A stretch of DNA of 41,718 nt from a virus, in the IMG/VR virus record IMGVR_UViG_3300033052_000118, positions 1 to 41,718 of that record; one strand, 5' to 3'. Position 1 is the first letter of the stretch, and every line of letters begins with the position of its first letter. Shown here piece by piece: positions 1 to 9,697 of this stretch. A program made the position numbers and the translations under genes. The notes beneath the pieces are model-generated. The model saw nothing but the letters and a program-made list of their open reading frames with translations. It had not been told where the DNA came from and did not search any database.

Positions 1-888
1 ACCCCACGCCGACCCGAATTGCTGCGGCGACCCCACCCCCTGTGCAGGGCGCGGCATAAAGCATCCCGATCTACCCCCAGAGGCGTAACTGACGCAGTTG
101 GTGTTGTTGGTGCCGAGAGCCGTGGTGTCAGAGACCATGCCGTTGACCATCACGCCATAGGCGTCGATGCCCGGCGACATGTCCAAATCCCCGAAGGAGT
201 GCAGGGTGCCAAGCGCCGTGGAATGCTGCGTCCAGCAGGGAGCATTCCAGTAATAGAACATCCGGTCGTCACCAAAGATGCACCAGTGGCGGACCCCTGC
301 GTTGGTGGCCGAGTTGTCCGACTTCGACCAGTTATACGTGGTCTGCTGCGCTGCGGTTGGGAATCGGCCCAGCCCGATGTTCGCGTCCGTCATCAACTCG
401 TAGCACTGGATGCCGGCGACCCGATTGCCCATGGCGTAGGCGATCGGGTTGTCATCCACGCGCAGGTAGGCGCCCACCGTGTTGACGGTTGCCGCCGTCC
501 GGTACACCGCCAAGTTGGAGCCGGAGAACGGCTTGGTCCAGCCCATCGGGGCGTACTTGAACTGGATCGTGCCGGTAGCGCTGGCCGGTGCGCTGGGGCT
601 GATGGCGAAGGTGACGGTGTTGAGGGTCGTGGACAGCACCTTGAACTCGCCGTTGTAGGCGGACTCGTTGGCCCCCGAGAACAGCAACACCTGACCCGGC
701 AGGATGTTGTGGACTGTGCCCACGTTGGCCGTAGCAACGCCACCCGTCTGAGCCAGGCTGGTGACGCCGCGCGAGCCATAGCCGTTGAGCAGGCAGGCAT
801 CCAGCACGTTGATCAGCGACCCCGCCGTCGCATTGAGGGTCGGGGCGCCGTAGTCTAGCGAGGTGAAAATCTTAGGGAAAGCGGGCAT
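1..888 (-). CDS. Distal tail / virion structural protein, cut by window edge
   Basis: The frame is open from an ATG at 888 to base 1 (296 codons) with no stop, so the C-terminus is missing. The start follows GAGGA about 6 bases upstream and lies 9 bases after the stop of the preceding tail gene. The protein begins MPAFPKIFTSLDYGAPTLNA and is rich in Gly, Thr, Ser and Asn, as expected for a beta-rich virion protein. Residues about 50-110 look like a small beta domain (NILPGQVLLFSGANESAYNG). I see no catalytic motif and no named family. Its place at the distal end of the tail operon suggests a tail tip, baseplate or adsorption component. That role is inferred from position only. Confidence 0.75.
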   Translation of the reverse strand, partial: MPAFPKIFTSLDYGAPTLNATAGSLINVLDACLLNGYGSRGVTSLAQTGGVATANVGTVHNILPGQVLLFSGANESAYNGEFKVLSTTLNTVTFAISPSAPASATGTIQFKYAPMGWTKPFSGSNLAVYRTAATVNTVGAYLRVDDNPIAYAMGNRVAGIQCYELMTDANIGLGRFPTAAQQTTYNWSKSDNSATNAGVRHWCIFGDDRMFYYWNAPCWTQHSTALGTLHSFGDLDMSPGIDAYGVMVNGMVSDTTALGTNNTNCVSYASGGRSGCFMPRPAQGVGSPQQFGSAWG

Positions 889-897
889 CTTGTCCTC

Positions 898-3800
898 TTA
901 TGCGTCGATGTCACCACGGATTTGCAGGCGGAAGCTGTCGCTCTGCCCACTCGCAACGGATTGCAGGACCGTGCGCGCCATCCACAGGGGGTAGTTCGCC
1001 GCGGCGGTATTGAACCGCAGCACGTTGCCGGCAGCCCAGCCACCGCCCCACCCCGCTGAATCCAGGGTGAAATAGGGTTGCCCGGTACTCGGGTTGACCG
1101 GCGCGATGGTCGCATTGACCGACCCCGTACCGATCTGGCCGACGGACTCGCCGATGATCCGGAACGCGGTCGAGCTATCGAACACAATGGCCCAGCGCTC
1201 TTGGATGCACGACTTGTCGGTCAGAACCACCGGGTAGATGGCGAAGTTGTAGGTGGCCGCAGGCGACCCGCCGCTCGGGGCATCGGCCCATACGCTCGCC
1301 CACGTAGTCTGCGTGAAGTTCAGCGAACGGCGTGCCTGCAGATCCCCCATGATCAGCGCGGACGACACCTTGGTTTCGTTGGCCGGGTAGGTGTGGGTCA
1401 GCTGGCGCATCAGCGTCAGTTGACCGGTGATCTGCACATCTGCCAGCAGGCTCATGTCCTCGACCCGGTTCTCGACGCAATACGGCGCGGTGAGCCCTGC
1501 GGTCGACACGGTGCCGTTGAATGTCAGCGTGCCTGCGTCCAGGTTGGCGCTGTACATCGACTCGGCCATGACCTTGACCGGCACCGACGAGTCGATCACG
1601 CGCATGGCGGCGCAACGCACGCGGCCCACATCGACCACCAGGCCGTTGCTGGGCGTCACCGCCTGCTTGGCCGTATGGTGGACCACCACCACGTCGCCCG
1701 AGCGGTAGATCGGCACCCGGCCATCGGTCGGCAGGCGCACCGGGTCCAGGCCCAGAATGCTGCTGTCCAGCGGCAGGTAGGTGTAAGCGACCGCATTGAA
1801 CAGAATTTGGTCGGCGTAGACCGGCAGCGGCTTGAAAATCTTGCCTTCGGCGGTCACCGCGCCTGCGTTGTACCAGATCGCGCTTTCGTTGCCCGAGGCA
1901 GTCACCATGGTCCCGAAGCGCACCTTGACTACGCCGGTGCTGTAGTTGATGGTGCCGAAGCACTTGCCGGCGCTCTCGATCTTACCGTTGGAGTCGGCGG
2001 TTACTGTGTACGGTGCGCCCAGCAGCGGCACCACGCGGATCTGCAGCGAGCCCGGCTGCACCGGCGCGGCTGGCACGCGGAACACCACGTAGTCCGTCGG
2101 GTTGCCGTTGATCTGCGTCAGCAGCGAGAACAGCACGATGGCGTTGGAGCCGCCTGCCGCCCATGCGGTCAGCACACAGTCGCCGGTCGCGTAACTGATG
2201 GTGCCGACCTGCGTCGCCGCGCCGGTGGCAGTGTCCAGGTCGGTATACAGGTAGCCTGCGCGGTCGAAGTAGGTCTTGCCGCCCCAGGTGAACTGCACCG
2301 ACCCGGGGACGATGGGCTCGTCGTACTGGCGGGTCAGGTCAAACTTCTGCTCGGTGGCGGTGTAGGTCTGCGAGTTCTGGACCGGCGTATCCGCGGCCAC
2401 GATGTACTCGACCGTCACCACGCCAGTTTCATCGTTGGGGAACAGCGCGGCGGCGTTGTAGTAGGTGATGCCGGTCAGTGTGTTGCGGTACACCGGGCTG
2501 GAACGATCCGGCCAGCCGCTGTCGGCGTTTTTCATGTACCCGATGACGGTCGACTGATAGTTCGGCTGCGGAACCGATACCGTGCGATCCGGATTGAAGC
2601 TGATCACCCCAGTCGAGTAGTTGACCGACGAGCCGGCGATGTCGGAGTTGCCGGTAGTCGATGGGATCGTCAGCACGCCGCTGCCGTTGTCCTTGGTCGA
2701 GACGGTCGGGTCGATGGCGATGTACTGCATCGCGGCGGGCACGTTGCTGATCACGCTGTAATCGTTGATCAGCACGTTCCAATGCACGCGCAGGCTGTCG
2801 GTGAGGATGTTGGTGTCATCCAGCGTCAGGTTCAGCTTGCCCGCGCCGTCGCGCAGCGGGTGCGTGAACGTCTTGGTTTTCTTCACGCCCCTGTTGTATG
2901 TCAGCGTGAACACCGTGCCCATGGCCGGCACCGCGTTGGGCACCAGCTCAACCTGGTAGTTGCCGTTGACCCAGCGGACGAAGCCGGTGCCGTCACCCGA
3001 GATGACCCCGCTGGAGTTGGACGTGGCGACCTTGGCCGTGCCGTTGGTCCACGCGATGGACACCGACGACTCGATCAGCTTCTGGGTCGGGTCGGCAGCC
3101 ACCGTGAACTGGATGCGTGGCGCCTGCACGGTCGTGGCCGAGCGGTCGAAATACTGCGACGGCGTGCTCCAGAAAAACATCACGGCCGAGTCGATGTCGG
3201 GCAGCGCGCCCAGCGTAAGGACCACCGTGCCGGTGACGTAGTTGATCGAGCCGGAGCCGATGGCCGGGTCGCTGCCACGGATCACGCCGACCGAGCCTGA
3301 GCCGCCCAAGTCCTTCATCTCGTACCAGTTGCCTTGCGCCATGAAGGCTACCTGCAACGAGCGCGGCTTCGGCGCCGGGTTCAGCGTCATTGTGTAGACG
3401 TTGCCCCGGTTGGTGGTGTCGATGTCGATGCTGGCGGTTTCCGATACCTTCTGCGGCGCTGCGGCCGGCTTGAAGTTGTAGGTGGCATTGCCACTCCAGC
3501 CGGGGGTGCTGACGAAGGTCAGGGCGCCGGTGGCGTAGTCGATGGTGCCGACCGTGTTGCCGCTGACGACCAGGTTGCCGGCGCCGTCGTCGGTCAGGGT
3601 GACGCCCCCCGACACGGTCAGGGTGCCGGGCAGCACGCCCAGCCCCAGATAGCGCGTGACCGGGTAGCTGCCCGGAAGGCCGATGGTCACCGAGATGGTC
3701 GAGGTGCCGGATTGTAGGATCGGCGCGAGCTTGCCGGCAGCATTCAGGTCGGCCAGTGGCGTCTGCGACTGGGCGCTGGGCACCAGTTGCGAGAAGATCG

Positions 3801-4551
3801 AGTTGACCTTGACCCGGATGTCGCCCGCCGACGCGGCGTCCACCATCTTGGCGATGCCGTAATAGACGGCGGCGTTCGCCACGCGCGTGTCGCGGCAGAT
3901 CGCCTTGGCTGTGCTGTCGTCGTAGGGGCTTGCCACCGGGCCGAGGAAGTCGTACAGCAGCGGATTGGCGATGGTGCAGGTCACCACCACCCCCTGCCAC
4001 TTGGTGCCGTTGCTGGCCGTGAATTCGCGTTGCAACGACTCCACCTTGGTCACGCGCACGTACTGGCTAAACTCGGTGACCTTGGCCTCGTCCTGGATCA
4101 GACACAGGGTCTGACCGACCTTGGGTAGCGCATCGCCGGGCTTCTGCAGAATCTGGATGGCACGCTGCCCCTGCAACTGGGTTTCCAGCAGTTGACCGGG
4201 CCACTTCACGCCGCGCGCCAGGTACGACTCGACGCGATTCTTCGCATCTGTGCGCACGTCCGTCCAGCTCTTGGTCGAGAAAAGCGTCACGCTGACGTTC
4301 GGGTCGGCTGGCTCTTGCAGCACGATGGAATGCGAGCCCAGATAACTGTCGGTGCCCGTGACCTGAATCGAAGGGAATGCCTTGCGCAGCGCGATCCGAC
4401 CGTAGACCCGGTCCAGCTCGGACACGTCAGGGAACAGGTTATTCGAGACGCCATCGACCACTTCGTTGGCGGTAATCCGGCCGCCGCCGTTGTCGGTGTC
4501 GAGCAGCACTTCGGACTTCATCAGTTTGATGTCGCCACTTTGGATGGTCAT
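898..4551 (-). CDS. Large tail protein (1217 aa) with repeated beta motifs
   Basis: This 1217-residue protein lies between a 132-aa tail gene (3-base gap) and the edge-cut tail gene. The first 280 residues differ from the rest and may be a tail-attachment domain (LLDTDNGGGRITANEVVDGV near residue 17). From about 335 on it is beta-rich. A short motif, [GS]-[ST]-[IV]-x-Y-x-T-G, recurs at about residues 335, 434, 641, 783 and 866, each followed by a hydrophobic strand. This suggests duplicated domains, as in elongated tail-tip or fibre proteins. No enzymatic residues are evident. Similar very large proteins follow the tape measure in other temperate phages. Receptor binding or hub function is inference. 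Confidence 0.8.
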   Translation of the reverse strand: MTIQSGDIKLMKSEVLLDTDNGGGRITANEVVDGVSNNLFPDVSELDRVYGRIALRKAFPSIQVTGTDSYLGSHSIVLQEPADPNVSVTLFSTKSWTDVRTDAKNRVESYLARGVKWPGQLLETQLQGQRAIQILQKPGDALPKVGQTLCLIQDEAKVTEFSQYVRVTKVESLQREFTASNGTKWQGVVVTCTIANPLLYDFLGPVASPYDDSTAKAICRDTRVANAAVYYGIAKMVDAASAGDIRVKVNSIFSQLVPSAQSQTPLADLNAAGKLAPILQSGTSTISVTIGLPGSYPVTRYLGLGVLPGTLTVSGGVTLTDDGAGNLVVSGNTVGTIDYATGALTFVSTPGWSGNATYNFKPAAAPQKVSETASIDIDTTNRGNVYTMTLNPAPKPRSLQVAFMAQGNWYEMKDLGGSGSVGVIRGSDPAIGSGSINYVTGTVVLTLGALPDIDSAVMFFWSTPSQYFDRSATTVQAPRIQFTVAADPTQKLIESSVSIAWTNGTAKVATSNSSGVISGDGTGFVRWVNGNYQVELVPNAVPAMGTVFTLTYNRGVKKTKTFTHPLRDGAGKLNLTLDDTNILTDSLRVHWNVLINDYSVISNVPAAMQYIAIDPTVSTKDNGSGVLTIPSTTGNSDIAGSSVNYSTGVISFNPDRTVSVPQPNYQSTVIGYMKNADSGWPDRSSPVYRNTLTGITYYNAAALFPNDETGVVTVEYIVAADTPVQNSQTYTATEQKFDLTRQYDEPIVPGSVQFTWGGKTYFDRAGYLYTDLDTATGAATQVGTISYATGDCVLTAWAAGGSNAIVLFSLLTQINGNPTDYVVFRVPAAPVQPGSLQIRVVPLLGAPYTVTADSNGKIESAGKCFGTINYSTGVVKVRFGTMVTASGNESAIWYNAGAVTAEGKIFKPLPVYADQILFNAVAYTYLPLDSSILGLDPVRLPTDGRVPIYRSGDVVVVHHTAKQAVTPSNGLVVDVGRVRCAAMRVIDSSVPVKVMAESMYSANLDAGTLTFNGTVSTAGLTAPYCVENRVEDMSLLADVQITGQLTLMRQLTHTYPANETKVSSALIMGDLQARRSLNFTQTTWASVWADAPSGGSPAATYNFAIYPVVLTDKSCIQERWAIVFDSSTAFRIIGESVGQIGTGSVNATIAPVNPSTGQPYFTLDSAGWGGGWAAGNVLRFNTAAANYPLWMARTVLQSVASGQSDSFRLQIRGDIDA

Positions 4552-4554
4552 TCT

Positions 4555-4953
4555 TTAAATCTCCATGAGCCGCAGGGTGGCACGATAAAAGTCCGCGTTG
4601 TCCACGTCGCTGTAGTGCACCACCGGCCTGGCGTCGAGCCCCGCCCCGTCGTGGTGTCGGAAGATCACCGTGCGAGCCTGCCCGCGCAGTGTAAGAATCA
4701 TCTGCTGACCTGCGACTGCGGCCCAATTTCGCAGTTGATCAATCGTCGCCCTGCTCATCCAGGCGCTCGAGTCGTCCTCCGGCTCAAGGGTGATTGGCCG
4801 CCCGGCGAGCCGCGTGGCGCTGCTGATGATCAGCGCGCCCGTGATGGTTCGCTGCGCGGTCTGTTCGACCGGTTGCCAGTTGTTTTCGTCGGACCAATAC
4901 AGGTCCGCATGAAGTTCGACTACGGTCGCGCCGACCGCGAGGGTGATGCTCAT
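4555..4953 (-). CDS. Small tail protein after the tape measure
   Basis: A 132-residue protein (MSITLAVGATVVELHADLYW) translated from an ATG that overlaps the tape measure stop by 4 bases (ATGA), so the two are probably translationally coupled. It has alternating polar and hydrophobic stretches typical of beta structure, with no membrane segment and no catalytic motif. In siphophages the position just after the tape measure usually holds distal tail or tail-completion proteins (lambda M/L region). I do not recognise a named family. The tail assignment is from context. Confidence 0.75.
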   Translation of the reverse strand: MSITLAVGATVVELHADLYWSDENNWQPVEQTAQRTITGALIISSATRLAGRPITLEPEDDSSAWMSRATIDQLRNWAAVAGQQMILTLRGQARTVIFRHHDGAGLDARPVVHYSDVDNADFYRATLRLMEI

Positions 4954-7900
4954 ACGTTGGACCTCCCTGCCATGCTCTCAAGCTGCCGCAGTGCGCCCAC
5001 CAGATTGTTGGCGTCCGCCTCGCTTGCGACATTGACTGGCGTACTCTTACCGTTGATGTTGAGGTTGACGGTGCGCGCTGCCGGCTGCGCCGCCTTCTGC
5101 GGGTTCGCCTCGGCACCCGTCTTCCCTTGCGCAAGCTGCACCTGTTCCAGGATCGTGCGAGCTTGGTTGTAGGCCGTCTCGACACTCTGGGCACCTTCAA
5201 GGGAGAACTGCGCCCGGTAGCGCTCCATCACCTGACGGTTGAACGACGCCGCTTGGAACGCTGCCTGCGCCACCTTCAGGTCATCCCCACCCAGTTCGCC
5301 GGCCTGCTGCTTCAGAACCAGGGATGCCAGGGCGTCGTTCTGGTCAACCGTCAGCCGGTTGCCACCACGCCCTCCCTGTGCGCCCCCCTGGCCCTCAGCC
5401 TGCGCGCGCTGATAGTCCGACGCCTCAGTGTTGCGGGCGCGCAGGGCGTCGATTTCCAGTTGAAGCTGGCGCACCTGCTGCTCGCCGGCCTGCGCCTCCA
5501 GTTGCTTCGCCTCCGCGTTACGGATGCGCAGATCGATCTCTTCCTGTTTCGCCGGGGTCAACTCGCCCTTTGCCGCGAGTTCCGCCCGCTCGGCTTCGGC
5601 CGCCGCGATGCTCGCTTTGGACTCGGTGTTGACCGCCTCAATGTGCGCACGGGTGATGTCGATCTCAATCCGCTTCTGCTTGATCTTGGCGTCGATAGCC
5701 TGGCCAGTGAGCCCATAGAGCTCGGCCTCCCGCTCCTGTGTCTTGGCCGCGGCCAGTCGAAGACGCAACCCAATCTCGGTCTCGGAGGCGTCCTGGCGCA
5801 ACGAAGCAACCTTGCGCGCGGCGGCGCGCGCAGTATCGTCCAAGGCGTCGTGGTACAGCGCCTCCGCGGCCGCCGCGCCGCGGGCTGAGGCGGCCACCTC
5901 TTCCTGTGTCGCGGTGCCCGCCGCCTGTTGGGACTGCAGGCGCTGCAGCTCATCCTTCGCGTCCAGGGCAGCCTTGCGCAACTGGTCCAGGGCGGCGGCA
6001 TTGTCCCTGTAGACCTCGACCGCCAAGCGGCGGGCGTTCGCCTCGCCGGCCGCCGCGTCCGCCGCCTGCTTCGCCTTCTCAGCCTCGGCTTCCTTCTTGG
6101 TGATCAGGTCGGTCAGCACCTTGACCTGTTCGGCTTGGTCATCCCGAAGGCCGCCCGACGCCGCAGCAGCAGCGTTCAGCGACTCCACCTGCGCTTTGAG
6201 GTAGATCACCTCCTGCTGGCGCGCCGCCGCAACACGTTGGGTGGCCGTTTCGTTATCGGCCGCGACCACCGCCGCCACGCGCCGCAACTCAATCTCATTG
6301 CCCGCCAGAGTGGCGAGCTGCACAGAGGTTTCGCCTTCCAGCTTCTTAGCGGCGGCGAGCTTCTCTGAAACGAGCGTGTTGGCCTCGGCCTGCTCGTTGA
6401 CCTTCTTGTAGGCCGCCTGGATGAGATACCAGCCGGGCGCCGCGCCGGTAGCTTGGGCGCCCGCCTGCGCGGCCGCAGCGCCTGCCGCCCCCTGTGCCTG
6501 AGCATTCGCCCCGGCCGACGCTGCGGCCTGCTGCTGGGCCTGCGCATTGGCCTCGTGTCCCGCAGTGGCCCCCGCCGCCTGAGCACCGGCCTGCTGGGCG
6601 GCGGCGCCCACCTGGCCCTGCGACTTCGCTGCCTCCGACGAACCTAAGGCGAGAGCCTGCAGTGTCCGCCCGAGCTTGGCCTGCCGGTTGATCATCTCAT
6701 CGCCCAGCCGTCCCGCCTCAGCGACGGCATTCTTGAAGTCGCCCTGCACCACTCCGGCGACCAGCGTGGCGCCTTGGCGGATTGCCGTGAACATGGTATC
6801 GAGCGAGACCGACACGCCCATCGCGACGCTGCCGGCTACGACGCCTACCGCGCGCAGCGCCCCCGTCAGCACCTGCAACGCGCCCGTGTCGCCGATCGTC
6901 TGCGACGCCTCGGTCATGGTGTTCTTCAGACGGTTCCAGGTCGCCTGAAAGCCAGAAACCTCCTCGGTCCCCTTCGCGAGGGTCTTGGTGAGCGCAGAGG
7001 CCAGCGCAGGCAGCATGTCCTTCGACATGACCTGCCCCTTCTCCACCATGTCGGTCAGTTCCTTGACCGTCAGGCCCAGCCCGTCCGCTGCCGTCTTCAG
7101 TGCGCCCGGCAGCGAGTCGCCCAACTGGCCGCGCAGTTCCTCCATCGAAACGACGCCCTTGCCGGCCATCTGCGACAAGGCCTCAAGCGCCAGCGATGCG
7201 CGCTCGCTGCTGAGTCCCATCTGGCCAGATGCGCGGGTCACCGCGGCGAATACCTCTTCGACAACCTTCGTCGAAATGCCTGCCTGGCTCGCCGACACCG
7301 AGAAACGCAGGAACGAGTCGGAGATCTCGCCGATTGCGACGCCCGACCGGTTGGCGGTATCGCGCAGAAAGTCGATCTGGCGGGCGGCCTCCTGCGTGCT
7401 ACCTGTGGTGATCGCCAGCGAGCGGCGCAACGTCTCGAGCTGGACGTTTGCATTGATGAACTTCTGGCCGAGTTCGATCGCGCCATATGCGGCAGTCAAC
7501 TGCCCGAATGCGCTTGACACTAGGCGGCTCGCCGCGGAGGTCTGGTTAAGCGCCTCCGGCACACCGTTGAGCGAACCCTTCAGCGTCTCGATACGCCGCT
7601 GCGCCGCGGCAAAGGCACGGTCGAAATCTGCGCCGCTGACGCTCGCGTCGTTCGCAAGTCGCACCAGGGCCGTGTTGATCTCGTTGATTTCCCGCTGTAC
7701 CGACTGCGCCGAGCGCACACCGGTCTTGGCGAAGGCGTCGTCCAAGGACTGCCGCGCCTGCGCGCTGGCTTTGGTAAAGTCAACCCAGCGCTGCTCAGCG
7801 GCGATGCGAGCGTCCGTGGCAGACTTCGCTAGCGCGGCCGACTCCGCATACTGACGCTTTTCGGCCTCGAGCTGCTCGCGCGCCGCGGCTTCCAACCGAT

Positions 7901-8753
7901 AGCGGTTGTTGAACTGGATTTTGGCAAGACGGTCTTCCTCCGCCGCTGCCGCGCGGGTCGCCTCCGCTGCGTCCGCCTCGGCCTGGCGCAACTTGACCAG
8001 CGCTTCCTGCTGTTGCGAAACTTCCTGCGTCGTCCGATCGAAGGCATGCAACAACTCCGTCTGCGCGGCGGCGAGGTCGGACGCGCCAACGCCGGCAGCC
8101 TGCAGAGCGTCCCGGGATTCCGCCAGGGCAGAGTTGCGCTGCTGCAACCCCTTCGCGGCCTTCTGCGCTTCGGCGTTGGCCGCGCGCGACTCACTGGCAA
8201 GCGTCTTCTCCGCCTGCCCTGCCGCCACCGCAGCTTCCGTGGCCTGGCGCAAGGCTTCCCGCTTGTCTCGCAACGCCGATTTGGCGTCCAGGATGCCAAG
8301 ACTGAGCGTCTCGACCTGGCGCTTGTAGTCTGCGGTCTTCTTGCCGGCGTCGTCGTATTCGAGCTTTAGGCGAGCCAGGGCGTCCCGCTTGTCGGCGATG
8401 TCGTTCTGCGCCGCGCGCACCTCTGCACGAGCCTGCGCCTCGGCATCCCGAAAGGTGAGAGTTGTGGTTTCAAGCGTGCGGAGCTGGTCGCTGAATTGCG
8501 ACGCAGTATCGGCCGCCTGCTTCTGGGCCGCAGCTAGTTCCTCGACTTCGCTGCTGAGCGACTTGACGGCCTGCAGCGCGTCCGTCTGCTCGGCCAGGCG
8601 ATCGAGTTCAGTCGCGAGCCGATTGAACTCTGGCGCAGCGTCGCCGCCTTCCTTGGCGAGCGCTTTGACGTCTTCTGATAGCTTGCGGATGCTCTCGGCA
8701 CCATCGGTCGATACTGCGACCTTGAGCGATACGTCGCGGGAATTATCGGCCAT
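4950..8753 (-). CDS. Tail tape measure protein
   Basis: 1267 residues, the longest protein here, located directly after the tail tube gene. The N-terminal 400 residues are almost continuous Ala/Glu/Lys/Arg-rich coiled coil. About residues 410-620 form a tape-measure core domain with the typical text GALKTAADGLGLTVKELTDM and MLPALASALTKTLAKGTEE. A hydrophobic, Gly/Ala-rich stretch follows near 630-660, then an Ala/Gln low-complexity stretch (about 700-770) and more coiled coil. Tape measures set tail length and are extruded during DNA entry. At the usual scale of about 0.15 nm per residue this predicts a tail near 190 nm (inference). Unlike lambda, no G/T chaperone genes lie between the tube gene and this one. 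Confidence 0.93.
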   Translation of the reverse strand: MADNSRDVSLKVAVSTDGAESIRKLSEDVKALAKEGGDAAPEFNRLATELDRLAEQTDALQAVKSLSSEVEELAAAQKQAADTASQFSDQLRTLETTTLTFRDAEAQARAEVRAAQNDIADKRDALARLKLEYDDAGKKTADYKRQVETLSLGILDAKSALRDKREALRQATEAAVAAGQAEKTLASESRAANAEAQKAAKGLQQRNSALAESRDALQAAGVGASDLAAAQTELLHAFDRTTQEVSQQQEALVKLRQAEADAAEATRAAAAEEDRLAKIQFNNRYRLEAAAREQLEAEKRQYAESAALAKSATDARIAAEQRWVDFTKASAQARQSLDDAFAKTGVRSAQSVQREINEINTALVRLANDASVSGADFDRAFAAAQRRIETLKGSLNGVPEALNQTSAASRLVSSAFGQLTAAYGAIELGQKFINANVQLETLRRSLAITTGSTQEAARQIDFLRDTANRSGVAIGEISDSFLRFSVSASQAGISTKVVEEVFAAVTRASGQMGLSSERASLALEALSQMAGKGVVSMEELRGQLGDSLPGALKTAADGLGLTVKELTDMVEKGQVMSKDMLPALASALTKTLAKGTEEVSGFQATWNRLKNTMTEASQTIGDTGALQVLTGALRAVGVVAGSVAMGVSVSLDTMFTAIRQGATLVAGVVQGDFKNAVAEAGRLGDEMINRQAKLGRTLQALALGSSEAAKSQGQVGAAAQQAGAQAAGATAGHEANAQAQQQAAASAGANAQAQGAAGAAAAQAGAQATGAAPGWYLIQAAYKKVNEQAEANTLVSEKLAAAKKLEGETSVQLATLAGNEIELRRVAAVVAADNETATQRVAAARQQEVIYLKAQVESLNAAAAASGGLRDDQAEQVKVLTDLITKKEAEAEKAKQAADAAAGEANARRLAVEVYRDNAAALDQLRKAALDAKDELQRLQSQQAAGTATQEEVAASARGAAAAEALYHDALDDTARAAARKVASLRQDASETEIGLRLRLAAAKTQEREAELYGLTGQAIDAKIKQKRIEIDITRAHIEAVNTESKASIAAAEAERAELAAKGELTPAKQEEIDLRIRNAEAKQLEAQAGEQQVRQLQLEIDALRARNTEASDYQRAQAEGQGGAQGGRGGNRLTVDQNDALASLVLKQQAGELGGDDLKVAQAAFQAASFNRQVMERYRAQFSLEGAQSVETAYNQARTILEQVQLAQGKTGAEANPQKAAQPAARTVNLNINGKSTPVNVASEADANNLVGALRQLESMAGRSNV

Positions 8754-8782
8754 GTTCTGTCAACGCTGAGAGTAGGAGACTG

Positions 8783-8838
8783 GCCGGCGCACATCGGCGC
8801 GCCGGCGCGTGCCCCGGAGCATTCGCCCCCCGGGCACG
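8783..8838 (-). promoter_or_regulatory. Two GC-rich hairpins between tail tube and tape measure genes
   Basis: The 95-base gap between the tail tube stop (8849) and tape measure start (8753) can form two stems. GCCGGCGC (8783-8790) pairs perfectly with 8799-8806, and CGTGCCC (8808-8814) pairs with 8832-8838. There is no T-run after either stem in the transcript direction. This fits an mRNA-stabilising or processing element, or a partial attenuator lowering expression of the tape measure relative to the abundant tube protein, better than a full terminator. Confidence 0.45.
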
Positions 8839-8848
8839 TATGCTCGGC

Positions 8849-9613
8849 TTAGGAGGCCGAGTCGAGCAGCTTCACGACAAACGGCTCGGTCTTGCCGACC
8901 GGAGTCTTCAGCCGGCCCGGCAGCGAGATCGATGCGAAGTCGTTCTGCAGGAAGTCGAAGGCGGAGTTTGCTGCGATCACCGCTTCAAACACGTCGACGA
9001 TGACCGGCAGTTGGTCGGCAAAATTGATGCCGTCGAGACGGAACTTGGCTCGAATCTGCGAGTTGGTAGCGCCGCGAATCTGCGTGCCGGTCACGGCGTT
9101 GTAAGAGCCGCTGACCTTGAGCTGCGCACCGTCGGCGATCGCACCGCCGCTCAGCACGCGCACCCAGCCCATGCGCCAGTTGACCTCGTAGTCGGTGCCG
9201 AGCACGTAGGTGGTGGTACCTGCCTGATTCTTGACGGCAAAACCTGCTTGCGCGAAGTTGCTCTTCGACAGTTCGATCCAGGCGCCGAGCTTCGCGACGG
9301 CCGCCTCGTCAGTGATCGTGCCCGCAGCGGTGTTGATCGCCGAGTCGGTACCGAGCAGCGCGATCGATAGCGATTCCCGATTCACTTCCGGCAGGTCAAC
9401 GGTGAATTCGGACGGCTGCGCCAGCGCCACCGACTCGATCACCTGACCGTAGGTGCTACGGCCGCGAGACGACAGCTCCTTGAGCTCGACATTCGGCTTG
9501 ATCTCGAACTTCGTTGCCTCGTATGGGCCCTTGAAGGCGTCAAACAGAGCAGTTGCAGGGTTGTAGCGGGCGATGTAGAGGTCGCCAGCGCCCAGGAATC
9601 CACGAGCAGACAT
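8849..9613 (-). CDS. Major tail tube protein
   Basis: I take the ATG at 9613 (MSARGFLGAGDLYIARYNPA, 254 aa), which has GGAG about 10 bases upstream. A GTG at 9640 is possible but would lie inside a 13-bp inverted repeat. The text FKGPYEATKFEIKPNVELKE and the repeated short beta strands are typical of lambda V/HK97-type tube proteins, which stack as hexamers to make the tail tube. It lies between the tail terminator and tape measure genes, as expected. Hairpins flank the gene on both sides, consistent with separate control of this high-copy product. Confidence 0.85.
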   Translation of the reverse strand: MSARGFLGAGDLYIARYNPATALFDAFKGPYEATKFEIKPNVELKELSSRGRSTYGQVIESVALAQPSEFTVDLPEVNRESLSIALLGTDSAINTAAGTITDEAAVAKLGAWIELSKSNFAQAGFAVKNQAGTTTYVLGTDYEVNWRMGWVRVLSGGAIADGAQLKVSGSYNAVTGTQIRGATNSQIRAKFRLDGINFADQLPVIVDVFEAVIAANSAFDFLQNDFASISLPGRLKTPVGKTEPFVVKLLDSAS

Positions 9614-9631
9614 AGTTTGGTATCTCCGAAA

Positions 9632-9666
9632 AATCGCCACACTGGCACGATGGCAGTGTGGCGATT
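9632..9666 (-). terminator. 13-bp perfect inverted repeat followed by T5, upstream of the tail tube gene
   Basis: AATCGCCACACTG (9632-9644) pairs perfectly with CAGTGTGGCGATT (9654-9666) across a 9-base loop. On the minus-strand transcript the stem runs into five U residues, the form of an intrinsic terminator. It sits between the tail terminator stop (9698) and the tube start (9613), inside the late operon. It must therefore be leaky, read through by antitermination, or act as a stabilising 5' hairpin for the tube mRNA. Which of these holds cannot be told from sequence. Confidence 0.6.
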
Positions 9667-9697
9667 CGGGGGATCCCGCGCCTGCGGGCCAATTTCG

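Noticed and set aside
1078-3300. 740-aa plus-strand open frame
   Set aside because: It lies antisense to the 1217-aa tail gene, is rich in Arg/His/Gly/Val as expected for the reverse of GC-rich coding DNA, and has no domain or plausible start.
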